In this document: positions 42,617 through 50,814 of the stretch, one piece after another
Position numbering within the stretch: the stretch's first letter is position 1
How the letters are laid out: every line of letters starts with the position of its first letter
Assembly (NCBI RefSeq): GCF_029714405.1
Contig: NZ_CP121650.1
Coordinates: 806,001-870,000 of the forward strand
Source: Bradyrhizobium sp. CB82
Lineage (GTDB): Bacteria > Pseudomonadota > Alphaproteobacteria > Rhizobiales > Xanthobacteraceae
Direction of reading: 5' to 3'
Length of the DNA stretch: 64,000 nt
Position numbers and translations under genes: made by a program
Notes under the pieces: model-generated
Databases searched by the model: none
What the model saw: only the letters and a program-made list of their open reading frames with translations
What the model was told of the DNA's origin: nothing

Positions 42617-43209
42617 GCGAGAGCCCGTCGATTGCGCCACAGGAGACCCCGACGATCGGCCCCGGACGCCTGGTTCTGGTCGTCGGCCCAAGCGGTGCGG
42701 GCAAGGATACGCTGCTCGGTCTTGCCAAAGCCGCCCTCACTGAAGATCACGATGCGGTCTTTCCGCGCCGGATCGTGACGCGTGAGGCGTCCGCCGCCGA
42801 GGACAACGTGTCCGTCACTCCAGACGAATTCCGCCGCGGACTCGATCACGGCGATTTCGCCGCGCATTGGGACGCACATGGTCTCTCATACGCGCTGCCG
42901 ATCGAGATCAACGACGACATCCGTGCCGGCCGCACGGTCATCGTCAACGTCTCGCGCAAGGTGATCGGCGTGCTGCGCCGGGCCTATGCCAACGTCGTGG
43001 TGGTCGCGATCACGGCGCCGCCTGATGTCCTCGCCCAGCGTCTCGCCGCGCGCGCGCGCCGCAGTGATGGCAATATCCAGGAGCGGCTCGAGCGACACGT
43101 CGATGACGCTGAAGCCCATGCCGAGGTCACGATCGTCAATGCCGGCAGCGCCGATTATCACAGCCGCCAGCTCGTCCGCGTGATCCGCAACGAGTGCTGT
43201 CGCGAGTAG
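42613..43209 (+). CDS. phnN: Ribose 1,5-bisphosphokinase PhnN
   Basis: 198 residues. The P-loop reads VVGPSGAGKDTLLGLAKAAL, with the guanylate-kinase-like PRRIVTREAS, HWDAHGLSYALP and VIVNVSRKVI. PhnN makes phosphoribosyl pyrophosphate from ribose 1,5-bisphosphate, the last step of the PhnP route. A PhnN without a PhnP nearby is notable. It overlaps phnM by 4 bases; the PPOX gene starts 16 bases later. Confidence 0.94.
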   Translation: MSESPSIAPQETPTIGPGRLVLVVGPSGAGKDTLLGLAKAALTEDHDAVFPRRIVTREASAAEDNVSVTPDEFRRGLDHGDFAAHWDAHGLSYALPIEINDDIRAGRTVIVNVSRKVIGVLRRAYANVVVVAITAPPDVLAQRLAARARRSDGNIQERLERHVDDAEAHAEVTIVNAGSADYHSRQLVRVIRNECCRE

Positions 43210-43225
43210 CAAAGGAGCAGGTGGA

Positions 43226-43837
43226 ATGACGGTGATTGCGACGGTCGAGGAGCTCGAAGCCATCTATGGCGTCACCAATGACGCCTCGACTGTGAAGGTC
43301 GCCGATCACGTCACGCCGCTCTACCGCGTCTTCATCGAGAGGTCGCCCTTTGCCGCGCTGGCCACCATTGGCCCGGAGGGCATCGACTGCTCGCCGCGCG
43401 GCGATCTGCCCGGCTTCGTGCGCATTCATGACCCGAAGACGCTGATGCTGCCGGACCGCCGCGGCAACAACCGAATTGATTCCTTGCGCAACATCGTTCG
43501 CGATCCGCGCGTCTCCCTGATGTTCCTGATCCCCGGTTCCGGCAACGCGATCCGTGTCAACGGCCGGGCGCACATCTCGGTCGCTCCGGAGCTGCTCGCC
43601 TCCTTCGCGGTTCAAGGCAAGGCGCCGCGCAGCGTCATGGTCATGGCCATCGATGAGCTGTATTTCCAGTGTGCCCGCGCCATCGTCCGCTCCGACCTCT
43701 GGAATCCCGACAAGCGCGTCGATCCCAAGAGCTTGCCGACGCCCGGCCAGATCCTCGCCGAGATCAGCAACAACAAGGTCGGCGGCGAAGAGTACGATCG
43801 TGCCTGGCCCGCCCGCGCGGCCGCCACGATGTGGTGA
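43226..43837 (+). CDS. Pyridoxamine 5'-phosphate oxidase-like FMN protein
   Basis: 203 residues, an FMN-binding split barrel. It shows SPFAALATIGPEGIDCSPRGDLPGF, LMLPDRRGNNRIDSLRNIVRDP, LMFLIPGSGNAIRVNGRAHIS and FQCARAIVRSDLWNP, the layout of the PPOX DR_2398-like group. Reduced flavin or F420-type activity is possible; substrate unknown. It is on the same strand just 16 bases after phnN, so it may ride on the phn transcript, but nothing in the pathway requires it. AGGAGC precedes the ATG. Confidence 0.83.
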   Translation: MTVIATVEELEAIYGVTNDASTVKVADHVTPLYRVFIERSPFAALATIGPEGIDCSPRGDLPGFVRIHDPKTLMLPDRRGNNRIDSLRNIVRDPRVSLMFLIPGSGNAIRVNGRAHISVAPELLASFAVQGKAPRSVMVMAIDELYFQCARAIVRSDLWNPDKRVDPKSLPTPGQILAEISNNKVGGEEYDRAWPARAAATMW

Positions 43838-44372
43838 CCCCTTCTCCTCCACGGTACGCTTTCGCTAAGTTCCGACGTGCAAGAGCGAGGGCGACGCCAA
43901 GCGAGCTCGTGGCTGCCACAATCACGCTGTCATGCCCCGCGTAGGCGTGGCATCCAGTACGCCGCAACCTCTCGATCGATCACTGCTGCCTCTGGAATAC
44001 TGGATCGCCCGCTCAAGTCGGGCGATGACGCCTGAGGGCGTGGTGATGAACATCGCGAGATGATTCCATTTGCTGGGGCTTGCACGCGGAGAAGCCCGCA
44101 TACGCCGCCGCGCGAAATATGGATGCCCATTTCATTGACCGATCGGCTCGATCGCCCGATATTCGGCGTATCGAAACTGCTCCCGCGATGCCGAAGGCCG
44201 CAGCATGAGAGAGAATGACCAGCGAGTTCAAAGCGACATGCGCAAGCGCATGACGCGTCGCTATTTCTCTGCGGCGACCGGCCCCTGTTGTTGCTGACCG
44301 TCACCTCAGCCACACCCGTAAAATCGCAAATTCCGGAGACAGGGACGCCGAACTTCCGGCGAACGAGCAGCC
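43838..44372. other. 535-base gap with dispersed repeat, no supported gene
   Basis: No frame here looks coding. A dispersed repeat occupies 43931-44030. The last ~200 bases may carry the promoter of the small-protein/SsuA operon. Confidence 0.45.
43931..44030. repeat. ~100-base dispersed repeat, copy 2 (inverse orientation)
   Basis: Read on the reverse strand it gives the same blocks as 11721-11820: GCCCGACTTGAGCGGGC, GATCCAGTATTCCAGAG, GCGTACTGGATGCC and GCGGGGCATGAC. The conserved stem bases show compensatory change (CGGACG/CGTCCG in copy 1, GCGGGC/GCCCG in copy 2). Confidence 0.72.
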
Positions 44373-44582
44373 ATGACCAAAGCCTACATCATCGAAGTCA
44401 ACGACCGCACCGCCGGCATCATCGCGCGCGATGCGCGCGGCTTCCGCTTCTTCTCCTCCGAGCGCCTGTTCGACAGCCTCGAAGGCCGCCAGTTCCGCTC
44501 AGTGCGCGATGCCGAACGCGCCGCGCGCGCGGTGTTCTCCGAACGGCGCCATCTTCTCAATCAATCACTCTTCGCCATCTAA
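44373..44582 (+). CDS. Small conserved-looking hypothetical protein before ssuA
   Basis: 69 residues. MTKAYIIEVNDRTAGIIARD, then GFRFFSSERLFDSLEGRQF and DAERAARAVFSERR form a compact, soluble, mixed alpha/beta sequence with GC-rich third positions and no signal or membrane segment. It ends 26 bases before the SsuA gene, so it is likely in the same operon. Family not recognised. Confidence 0.68.
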   Translation: MTKAYIIEVNDRTAGIIARDARGFRFFSSERLFDSLEGRQFRSVRDAERAARAVFSERRHLLNQSLFAI

Positions 44583-44608
44583 GCGGCGACCGAAAGGAAT
44601 CATCTGCC

Positions 44609-45562
44609 ATGATCACACGACGATCCATCCTGACCACAGCGCTGCTGCTCGCAACCATGCTGGCTGCTCCCGCGCGCGCCGAAGACAGGCCGACCAAAAT
44701 CCGCATCGGCACGCAGAAGGGCGGCTTCTTCCCGGCGGTCCGCCAGCGTCACACGATCGAGGACGCCTTCAGGCCGCTCGGCATCGAGATCAAATGGGTC
44801 GACTTCCAGTTCGGCCCGCCGCTCCTGGAAGCCATCAATGTCGGCAGCGTCGATTTCGGCTTTGTCGGCGATACGCCGCCGATCTTTGCCCAAGCAGGTA
44901 ACGCGAAGATCCGCTATGTCGCGGCGGTGAAATCGGACGGCACGTCGCAAGCGATTATCGTGCCGAAGGATTCAGCTATCCATTCGCTCGCCGACCTCAG
45001 GGGCAAGCGCGTCGCGTTCGGCAAAGGTTCGAGCGCGCATAATCTGCTGGTCGCGGCGCTGGAGAAGGCCGGCTTGACGTGGAACGATATCACCCCGGCG
45101 CCGCTTGCGCCGGCAGATGCGACGGCCGCCTTCGTGAAAGGCTCGGTCGATGCCTGGTCGATCTGGGACCCCTATTTCGCACTTGCCGAGTTGAGGGAGA
45201 ACGCACGCGTGCTCGTCCTCGACAACGAGATCGGCAAGCCGAACTCTTTCTACATCGCAGGCTCCGAGTTCGTCGAAAAATATCCGTCGCTGGTCGCCAA
45301 GCTCAACGCAGCTTTCGCGGCTGAAGGCGTCTGGGCAGAGAGCCATCACGAGGAGGTCGCCAAGGCGCAGGCCGAGGCAACCGGCGTCGATATCGAAGCG
45401 ATCAGGCGCTTCGTCGATCGTTCCAATAATCGCGTCGTGCCGCTCGATGCGGAGGTGATCCGGAGTCAGCAGGCGATCGCCGATCGCTTTGCAAAGCTCG
45501 GTCTGATCCCGAAGTCGATCGACGTCTCCAGCATCGTCTGGAGGTGGAATTCGGGCTCCTGA
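44609..45562 (+). CDS. Aliphatic sulfonate/taurine ABC substrate-binding protein (SsuA-type)
   Basis: 317 residues. A signal peptide (ITRRSILTTALLLATMLAAPARA) precedes TKIRIGTQKGGFFPAVRQRHT, IEIKWVDFQFGPPLLEAIN, VGSVDFGFVGDTPPIFAQAG, AFGKGSSAHNLLVAALEKAGL and VDAWSIWDPYFALAEL, the SsuA/NrtA-like pattern. It would bind alkanesulfonates in the periplasm. AAAGGAATC lies upstream. No permease or ATPase follows here, so it must use a transporter encoded elsewhere or be an orphan duplicate. Confidence 0.88.
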   Translation: MITRRSILTTALLLATMLAAPARAEDRPTKIRIGTQKGGFFPAVRQRHTIEDAFRPLGIEIKWVDFQFGPPLLEAINVGSVDFGFVGDTPPIFAQAGNAKIRYVAAVKSDGTSQAIIVPKDSAIHSLADLRGKRVAFGKGSSAHNLLVAALEKAGLTWNDITPAPLAPADATAAFVKGSVDAWSIWDPYFALAELRENARVLVLDNEIGKPNSFYIAGSEFVEKYPSLVAKLNAAFAAEGVWAESHHEEVAKAQAEATGVDIEAIRRFVDRSNNRVVPLDAEVIRSQQAIADRFAKLGLIPKSIDVSSIVWRWNSGS

Positions 45563-45575
45563 GCGTCCACTTCCA

Positions 45576-46079
45576 TCAGCTCCGGCGGCGCGTCCTGGTG
45601 CGCGCCGCCTTCTTGGCGGCGGCGGAACGAGCCTTCGCGCCCTTGGTGCGGCTCGCCTTTCGCGCGGCTGCCGAGCGCGCCGCCGCGCTGCGCCGGCTCG
45701 CGGCGCGCTTGGCCTGCTTCGACAGCGAGCGGCGTGAGGCGGTCGAGCGCGGCTCCTTCTTCAGCACATTCTCCACTGCCCGAGAGACGCGTGGCCGACG
45801 CTTCGGATGCCGTTTGCCCTGGCCGACCTCATAGGCATATTTGGCGCTGCGGCGCGTCGCCTTCTTGGTGCGCCCTTTGCGTGGCGGGGGCAGGTCGACG
45901 CCGGCGCGGCGTGCTTCGGAAAGACCGATGGCAATGGCCTGGCGCGTCGAGCGCGCGCCATGCTTGCCCTTGCGGATCTTGTCGATCTCGTCCTTCACGA
46001 ATTCGCCGGCCTGCGTGCTCGGCGATTTGCCTTCGCGCTTGTCCTGCCTGGCTTTGCGAATGATCTCTTGTCTCGGCAT
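45576..46079 (-). CDS. DUF6496 protein with histone-like Ala/Arg/Lys tail
   Basis: 167 residues from the ATG at 46079 (AAGGGAA upstream). The N-terminal part (about 1-65) is DUF6496: KARQDKREGKSPSTQAGEF, VKDEIDKIRKGKHGARSTRQ, AIAIGLSEARRAGVDLPPP. The last ~100 residues are strongly basic and repetitive, with motifs such as RRSAAARSAAARKA and AAAKKAARTRTRR, like H1-type nucleoid tails. Probable DNA or RNA binding protein. Confidence 0.75.
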   Translation of the reverse strand: MPRQEIIRKARQDKREGKSPSTQAGEFVKDEIDKIRKGKHGARSTRQAIAIGLSEARRAGVDLPPPRKGRTKKATRRSAKYAYEVGQGKRHPKRRPRVSRAVENVLKKEPRSTASRRSLSKQAKRAASRRSAAARSAAARKASRTKGAKARSAAAKKAARTRTRRRS

Positions 46080-46151
46080 GATCAGGTTCCCTTCGATGGA
46101 TTGGCGAGGGAGTTCCTGACCGCAACGCATGAGACGGCGGATTGATCCGTT

Positions 46152-46934
46152 TCAACCCTTCAGCGCCGCCAGCAATTCATCGGGACGTTCGGCCATGATC
46201 ATGTGGCCTGCGCCCTGCACCACAATGGTCCGCGCATGCGGGATCGCAGCGGCGACTGCCCTGCCGGCTTTCGCCGGCGTCATCATGTCCCGTTCGCCGA
46301 GGATCAGCGTGGTCGGCACCTTCACGGTCGCGGCCGCGGCGAGCGCATTCGTGTATGAATTGCAGGCCGTAAGATCCCTGAACAGCACGCCCGGCTCGCA
46401 ATGTTTCAGGACAGCCTGGGCGCCGCCATGCATCCACAGGCCCGGTGCGAGGCTGCCGCCGAGCTCGGCCTTGAAGCCGAGGCCCCAGATCGAGACCATG
46501 TCGATCGCGTCCTGGTCGTTGGCCTCTGCGGCCTTCACTAGATCAGGCCCGACCGTCATGGTTGCGGCCGTGCCGATCAGGCTCAGCGCGGAGACCTTGT
46601 CGGGGTGGCGCGCCGCGGTCTCCAGCGAGATCAGCGATCCCATCGAATGGCCGATCAGGTGCGCTTTCGTAATGCCGGCCGCGACGACCAGGGCGGCGGT
46701 CCAGTCGGCCATCTCCGCGATGCTGGACACGGACGGTCCGGTCGAGCGGCCATGGCCGGGCAGGTCGGGGGCCAGCACGGCGTAGCCGTGGTGGGCGAAC
46801 CAGCGCGTATGCAACGCCCAGGTCGAGTGATCGAAACCCGCGCCGTGGATGAACATGACGGCCGGCAGGGACTTGTCGAATTCGCGGCCGCCGGTTGCGA
46901 CAAACACCTCGGCGCCGTTGACGGAAAGCTTCAT
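46152..46934 (-). CDS. Alpha/beta hydrolase
   Basis: 260 residues from the ATG at 46934. The fold is typical: FIHGAGFDHSTWALHTRWFA (oxyanion), the nucleophile elbow LIGHSMGSLI, VPTTLILGERDMMTP (acid) and VVQGAGHMIMAERPDE (His). It resembles enol-lactone hydrolases and esterases of aromatic catabolism, but the substrate is open. It starts 4 bases after the MetY gene on the same strand, so they are an operon. The frame is open upstream to 47063 within metY, which is a shadow. Confidence 0.85.
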   Translation of the reverse strand: MKLSVNGAEVFVATGGREFDKSLPAVMFIHGAGFDHSTWALHTRWFAHHGYAVLAPDLPGHGRSTGPSVSSIAEMADWTAALVVAAGITKAHLIGHSMGSLISLETAARHPDKVSALSLIGTAATMTVGPDLVKAAEANDQDAIDMVSIWGLGFKAELGGSLAPGLWMHGGAQAVLKHCEPGVLFRDLTACNSYTNALAAAATVKVPTTLILGERDMMTPAKAGRAVAAAIPHARTIVVQGAGHMIMAERPDELLAALKG

Positions 46935-46938
46935 GGCT

Positions 46939-48234
46939 TCAGACCTTTTGCGAGATGCGCAGCGCTTGGGCGAGATCGTCGATGATGTCGGAGGCCGTTT
47001 CGATACCGACCGACAGGCGCACCAGCTCTTCGCCGATGCCGGCTGTCTTGAGCTGCTCGGCATCCATCTGCTGATGCGTGGTGCTCGCGGGATGGATCAC
47101 CAGCGTCTTGGCGTCGCCGACATTGGCGAGATGGCTGATCATGCGGAGCTGCTCGATGAACTTGCGCCCCGCAGCGCGGCCGCCCTTGATGCCGAAGGAG
47201 ACGATCGAGCCGGCCCCGCGCGGCAGCAGCTGCTTTGCGAGCTGATGGTCCGGATGGGTCTCCAGCGAGGGATGCAGCACCCAGTCGACGGCCTTGTTGG
47301 CTTTCAGTGCTTCCAGCACCGATAGCGTATTCTGCATGTGGCGATCCATGCGCACGGGCAGCGTCTCGACGCCTTGCAGGAGCTGGAACGCATTGGTCGG
47401 CGACATGCAGGCGCCGAAATCGCGCAATCCTTCTGTGCGCGCGCGCATGATGAAGGCGGCCGTGCCGAACTGCTCGTCGAAGACCATGCCGTGATAGCCA
47501 GCATAGGGCTCGGTGAGCACGGCGAACTTGCCCGACCCGCGCCAGTCGAAGCGGCCGCCATCGACGACCGCGCCGCCGATCGCGATGCCATGGCCGCCGA
47601 TCCACTTGGTCGCCGAATGCATGACGATGTCGGCCCCTAGCTCGATCGGCCGGCTGAGATAGGGCGTGGCAAAGGTGTTGTCGATCAGCAGCGGAATTTT
47701 CGCCTCATGCGCGATGCCCGCGACCTTCGGGATGTCCAGCACCTCCAGCCCGGGATTGCCGATGGTCTCGCCGATCACGAGCTTGGTGTTCGGCCTGATC
47801 GAGGCACGGAACGCGTCGAGCTCGCGCGGCTTCACGAATGTCGTGGTGATGCCGAAGCGCGGCAGCGTGTGTGCGAGCAGATTGATTGTGCCGCCATAGA
47901 GCGAGCTCGACGCCACGATGTGGTCCCCGGCATTGAGCAGGGTGGCGATGGCCAGATGCATCGCCGCCTGGCCGCTGGCGGTGCAGATCGCGCCGACGCC
48001 GCCCTCCAGCGCCGCGAGCCGCTCCTCCAGCACGCCCGTGGTCGGATTGGAGATCCGCGTATAGATGTGCCCGGCGCGCTCCAGATTGAACAGCGCCGCA
48101 GCGTGGTCCGTGTCCTGGAACACGTAGGACGTGGTCTGATAGATCGGCACCGCACGGGCACCGGTCGCGGGATCCGGATGCTGGCCCGCATGCAGGCTCA
48201 GGGTTTCGAAGGCAGGCGGCTTGGGGGCGGGCAT
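46939..48234 (-). CDS. metY: O-acetylhomoserine sulfhydrylase-type PLP enzyme
   Basis: 431 residues, the length of MetY rather than MetB (about 390). Marks are FETLSLHAGQHPDPATGARA, QTTSYVFQDTDHAAALF, YTRISNPTTGVLEERLAALE, ASSSLYGGTINLL, PLLIDNTFATPYL and the PLP lysine K210 in MHSATKWIGGHG. It makes homocysteine from O-acetylhomoserine and sulfide. Followed 4 bases later by an alpha/beta hydrolase gene. The LuxR-type gene is 78 bases upstream, same strand. Confidence 0.92.
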   Translation of the reverse strand: MPAPKPPAFETLSLHAGQHPDPATGARAVPIYQTTSYVFQDTDHAAALFNLERAGHIYTRISNPTTGVLEERLAALEGGVGAICTASGQAAMHLAIATLLNAGDHIVASSSLYGGTINLLAHTLPRFGITTTFVKPRELDAFRASIRPNTKLVIGETIGNPGLEVLDIPKVAGIAHEAKIPLLIDNTFATPYLSRPIELGADIVMHSATKWIGGHGIAIGGAVVDGGRFDWRGSGKFAVLTEPYAGYHGMVFDEQFGTAAFIMRARTEGLRDFGACMSPTNAFQLLQGVETLPVRMDRHMQNTLSVLEALKANKAVDWVLHPSLETHPDHQLAKQLLPRGAGSIVSFGIKGGRAAGRKFIEQLRMISHLANVGDAKTLVIHPASTTHQQMDAEQLKTAGIGEELVRLSVGIETASDIIDDLAQALRISQKV

Positions 48235-48312
48235 GCTTGGTCTCGTTGGTGGAGCGGCGGGGATGGCCGTTGTGCCACAAAACGGAGGGCCGCGTCAGCC
48301 CGCCCGCGGGCC

Positions 48313-49041
48313 TCACGGCGAGATGAGGCGGTCGCGCATGGCAATCATCACGGCCTGCGTGCGGGTCGTTGCGCCGAGTTTTTCGCAGCAGCTCTTGATG
48401 TGGGCCTTCACCGTGCGCCCCGTGATGTTGAGGTCATCGGCGATCTCGTCGGTGGATCGGCCGAGCGCCGCCTGTGTCAGCACCTCGCGCTCACGCAGTG
48501 ACAGGACGAGGCGCGGCGCATCAGCCAGACCGCGCAGCTTCAGTGCCCGGTCGAACGCATAGAGGGCCATGAGGTGAAGCGCGGGCAGTTCGCGTTCCCG
48601 CAGATCGATCGCGGCGCCGCCGAAATAGACCTGCCCCATGCGGCCCGTGGGCGAGGCAACCGGAATCATGAAGCCATCCACCATGCCGAAATCGCGGGCG
48701 CGCTGCACCAGCTCGGCGGCGCGCGGCTCCCGCTCCGGATCATAAGGCGCTTCCCTGAACCAGCGGAACGGACGGATCGTCATCCTGCAATAACGCAGCG
48801 CCGGATCGTCCCACACATATTGCCCCTCCGAATACATATCCAGGAAGCCGGCCGGCAGCCGTTCGGCGAGCACTGCGTCGCGCGCAGGCTCGGTCGAGAG
48901 AGGGGCGACATAGGCGCAGCAGAAATAGTCGAATCCATGCTGGCCGAGCACGCGGCCCATTGCGTCGACGATGCCCGCCGCGTCGGAAAGCTTTTGCACC
49001 CTCTCGACGAATTCGAATGCACGACTGCGGATCACGTCCAT
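48313..49041 (-). CDS. LuxR-family regulator with autoinducer-binding domain (solo)
   Basis: 242 residues. The N-terminal AHL-binding domain covers about 10-160; Y70, D79, P80 and W94 occupy the positions of TraR Y61, D70, P71 and W85, while TraR W57 is F66. The C-terminal LuxR helix-turn-helix reads LSLREREVLTQAALGRSTDEIADDL...TGRTVKAHIKSCCEKLGATTRTQAV. No luxI-type synthase is seen in the window, so it is a solo, perhaps answering a plant or foreign signal. Upstream of metY on the same strand. Confidence 0.9.
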   Translation of the reverse strand: MDVIRSRAFEFVERVQKLSDAAGIVDAMGRVLGQHGFDYFCCAYVAPLSTEPARDAVLAERLPAGFLDMYSEGQYVWDDPALRYCRMTIRPFRWFREAPYDPEREPRAAELVQRARDFGMVDGFMIPVASPTGRMGQVYFGGAAIDLRERELPALHLMALYAFDRALKLRGLADAPRLVLSLREREVLTQAALGRSTDEIADDLNITGRTVKAHIKSCCEKLGATTRTQAVMIAMRDRLISP

Positions 49042-49101
49042 CGACGATCCTTCGATGAGGCAGTAGGATCGGCGCCATGCGATCCCTTCCGGGCATCGAG
49101 T

Positions 49102-49437
49102 TTAGGACGGCAGTGCCGAGCCCGCAATCTGCGCAACGATTGCCTTGGCGAAGCTCCGGCGGTCCACGGGGCGATGGAGATTTTTGGCCTCCACGAATAC
49201 ATCAAGGACGTGACGCGCCGCCGAGCCGAGCTCGGCGCCTTTGCGATCGCGCCCACGCAAGGACGCTGCGGAGAGGATGCAGGCCTGGTTCAAAAAATAT
49301 GACGTGCTGAGCTGAGCCACCGTCGTTCCGCAGGGCCGGGCGGCGTCATGCGCCTCGCCTCCGATGCTATTTGCGGTAATGCCATTGTCGGTGTTGCTGT
49401 TTTTGTTGCTGGAAATTAACGAGGCTTCAGCGCTCAC
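49102..49437 (-). CDS. Small hypothetical protein upstream of the LuxR-type gene
   Basis: 111 residues from a GTG. The second half (NQACILSAASLRGRDRKG, SAARHVLDVFVEAKNLHRP, SFAKAIVAQIAGSALPS) has protein-like composition and GC-rich third positions; the first half is less convincing. 60 bases upstream of luxR on the same strand. Family not recognised, could be spurious. Confidence 0.35.
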   Translation of the reverse strand: MSAEASLISSNKNSNTDNGITANSIGGEAHDAARPCGTTVAQLSTSYFLNQACILSAASLRGRDRKGAELGSAARHVLDVFVEAKNLHRPVDRRSFAKAIVAQIAGSALPS

Positions 49438-49487
49438 TTCGGATAGAAGGGCGAGCGGCGGGCGTCCTTAAAACCAAGACGACACTT

Positions 49488-49700
49488 GTGAAGTTTGACG
49501 AACAGGAGCGCGGTGCGCTGAAGCGAGCCTGGTTTTCCGTCGCGGACGATTACGAAGCGGCCTACCTCGAAGCCCTCGTCGCGATCGGTGCGCACGACCA
49601 TGAGACCTTGTGGCTGACGATCACTCTGCAGAACTCCACGCGGGTCGTGTGCGCCTTGCCGCGAGATGAGACTATCGTCGCCATCGATGAGAATGGTTGA
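49488..49700 (+). CDS. Small acidic hypothetical protein
   Basis: 70 residues from a GTG at 49488. MKFDEQERGALKRAWFSVA, then DDYEAAYLEALVAIGAHDHE, then LWLTITLQNSTRVVCALPRD look like a small folded protein with an N-terminal helix and a beta-sheet. No signal or membrane segment. Family not recognised. Confidence 0.5.
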   Translation: MKFDEQERGALKRAWFSVADDYEAAYLEALVAIGAHDHETLWLTITLQNSTRVVCALPRDETIVAIDENG

Positions 49701-49797
49701 CGCCTGGCCCAGATGCAGGTCTGAAAGTGGAGTGAGACTGGGGCGGGTCTCGCGGCTGCCTGAGATGATCGTGGGATGGGCTCGCCGGCCGGAAGGA

Positions 49798-50148
49798 CTA
49801 GCGGCGGGCGGCGATCGCCGTAAGTTCCAGCTTGACGCCCGGGCCGAGATCCGCGACGCCGACGGCGGCACGCGCCGGCAGGTGTTCTGCGGTGAAATGG
49901 CGCTTCCATACCTGGTTGAGCGCCGCCTTGTCGGCGAGATTGGTCACGTAGATCGTGACCTGCAGGACGCAGGAGAGATCGGAGCCGGCCCCTTCGAGCA
50001 GAGTTTTCAACTGGCGAAACACATCGTCGGCCTGGCCGGCCATGTCGAGCCCGGTATTCTCGGGAACGACGCCGCCGAGATACAGCACGCCATTATGCTC
50101 GACGATCTCGTGGAGCAGTCCTTCATAGGGCAGGGAACGTTCGATCAA
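49798..50148 (-). CDS. RidA (YjgF/YER057c) family protein with TTG start
   Basis: 116 residues. Family pattern: VEHNGVLYLGGVVPENTG, DVFRQLKTLLEGAGSDLSCVLQVTIYVTNLAD, VWKRHFTAEHLPARAAVGVADLG, KLELTAIAA. RidA deaminates reactive enamine/imine intermediates from PLP enzymes; the arginine of PARAAV is at the usual place. The only good start is a TTG at 50148 with GGA 8 bases upstream: no ATG is in frame, and the frame further out runs into tRNA-Thr. Standalone gene. Confidence 0.82.
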   Translation of the reverse strand: MIERSLPYEGLLHEIVEHNGVLYLGGVVPENTGLDMAGQADDVFRQLKTLLEGAGSDLSCVLQVTIYVTNLADKAALNQVWKRHFTAEHLPARAAVGVADLGPGVKLELTAIAARR

Positions 50149-50199
50149 GATGGCATCCGTGAGGGGCAGGAGGAGACATCGTCGGCGAATCGGGAAAGC

Positions 50200-50274
<75 letters not shown>

Positions 50275-50591
50275 AGATGCTGGCAAAGAATCGGCCGCGA
50301 CATGGGCCCGCCAAGCGGGGCGATGTCTGCCACAAGCCCCCCTTCTGCGCAAGCGCGCTTGCCCTGCGAAATGGATAATCGGTCCGGTTACGCGCCTAAT
50401 CGGGGCAATTTGACCCGAAATGACCCGCTTTGGGGCGGTTTGGTTCCCCAAAAATCCCCAGCCAACTGGCCAGTTGGCCGTAACCCTGAATTCGACCAAT
50501 TGTGGCGGCTTCGTTGCTTCGGCTGGCCATCCCCCCTTGAGCTGTCCCTGATCGGTGTCATCCTGTCGTCGATCATGATGATGGACCCTTG

Positions 50592-50789
50592 ATGACCCGA
50601 GAAAACGACAAGACAGACAACGACAAGACGCGATCGGGGGTGTCCCGGCAGGATCGGCTGAAATCGGCGTTGCGCGAGAACCTGAAGCGGCGCAAGGCGC
50701 AGGCGCGCCAGCGCGCCGGAGCGGCCGGCCCCTCGCGGGAGGATGAACCAACCCCGGATAAGGGGATCGGCGGAAAGGCCGGCGGCTAG
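50592..50789 (+). CDS. Small basic conserved protein (DRLKxALRENLKRRK type)
   Basis: 65 residues from the ATG at 50592. The core is SRQDRLKSALRENLKRRKAQ, a helical, strongly basic stretch seen in many small rhizobial proteins of unknown role, with disordered charged ends. A TTG one codon earlier is possible. It lies 25 bases before the cNMP/flavoprotein gene on the same strand. Confidence 0.68.
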   Translation: MTRENDKTDNDKTRSGVSRQDRLKSALRENLKRRKAQARQRAGAAGPSREDEPTPDKGIGGKAGG

Positions 50790-50814
50790 ATTTTTGAAAT
50801 GAGCGGGAGCGGTG

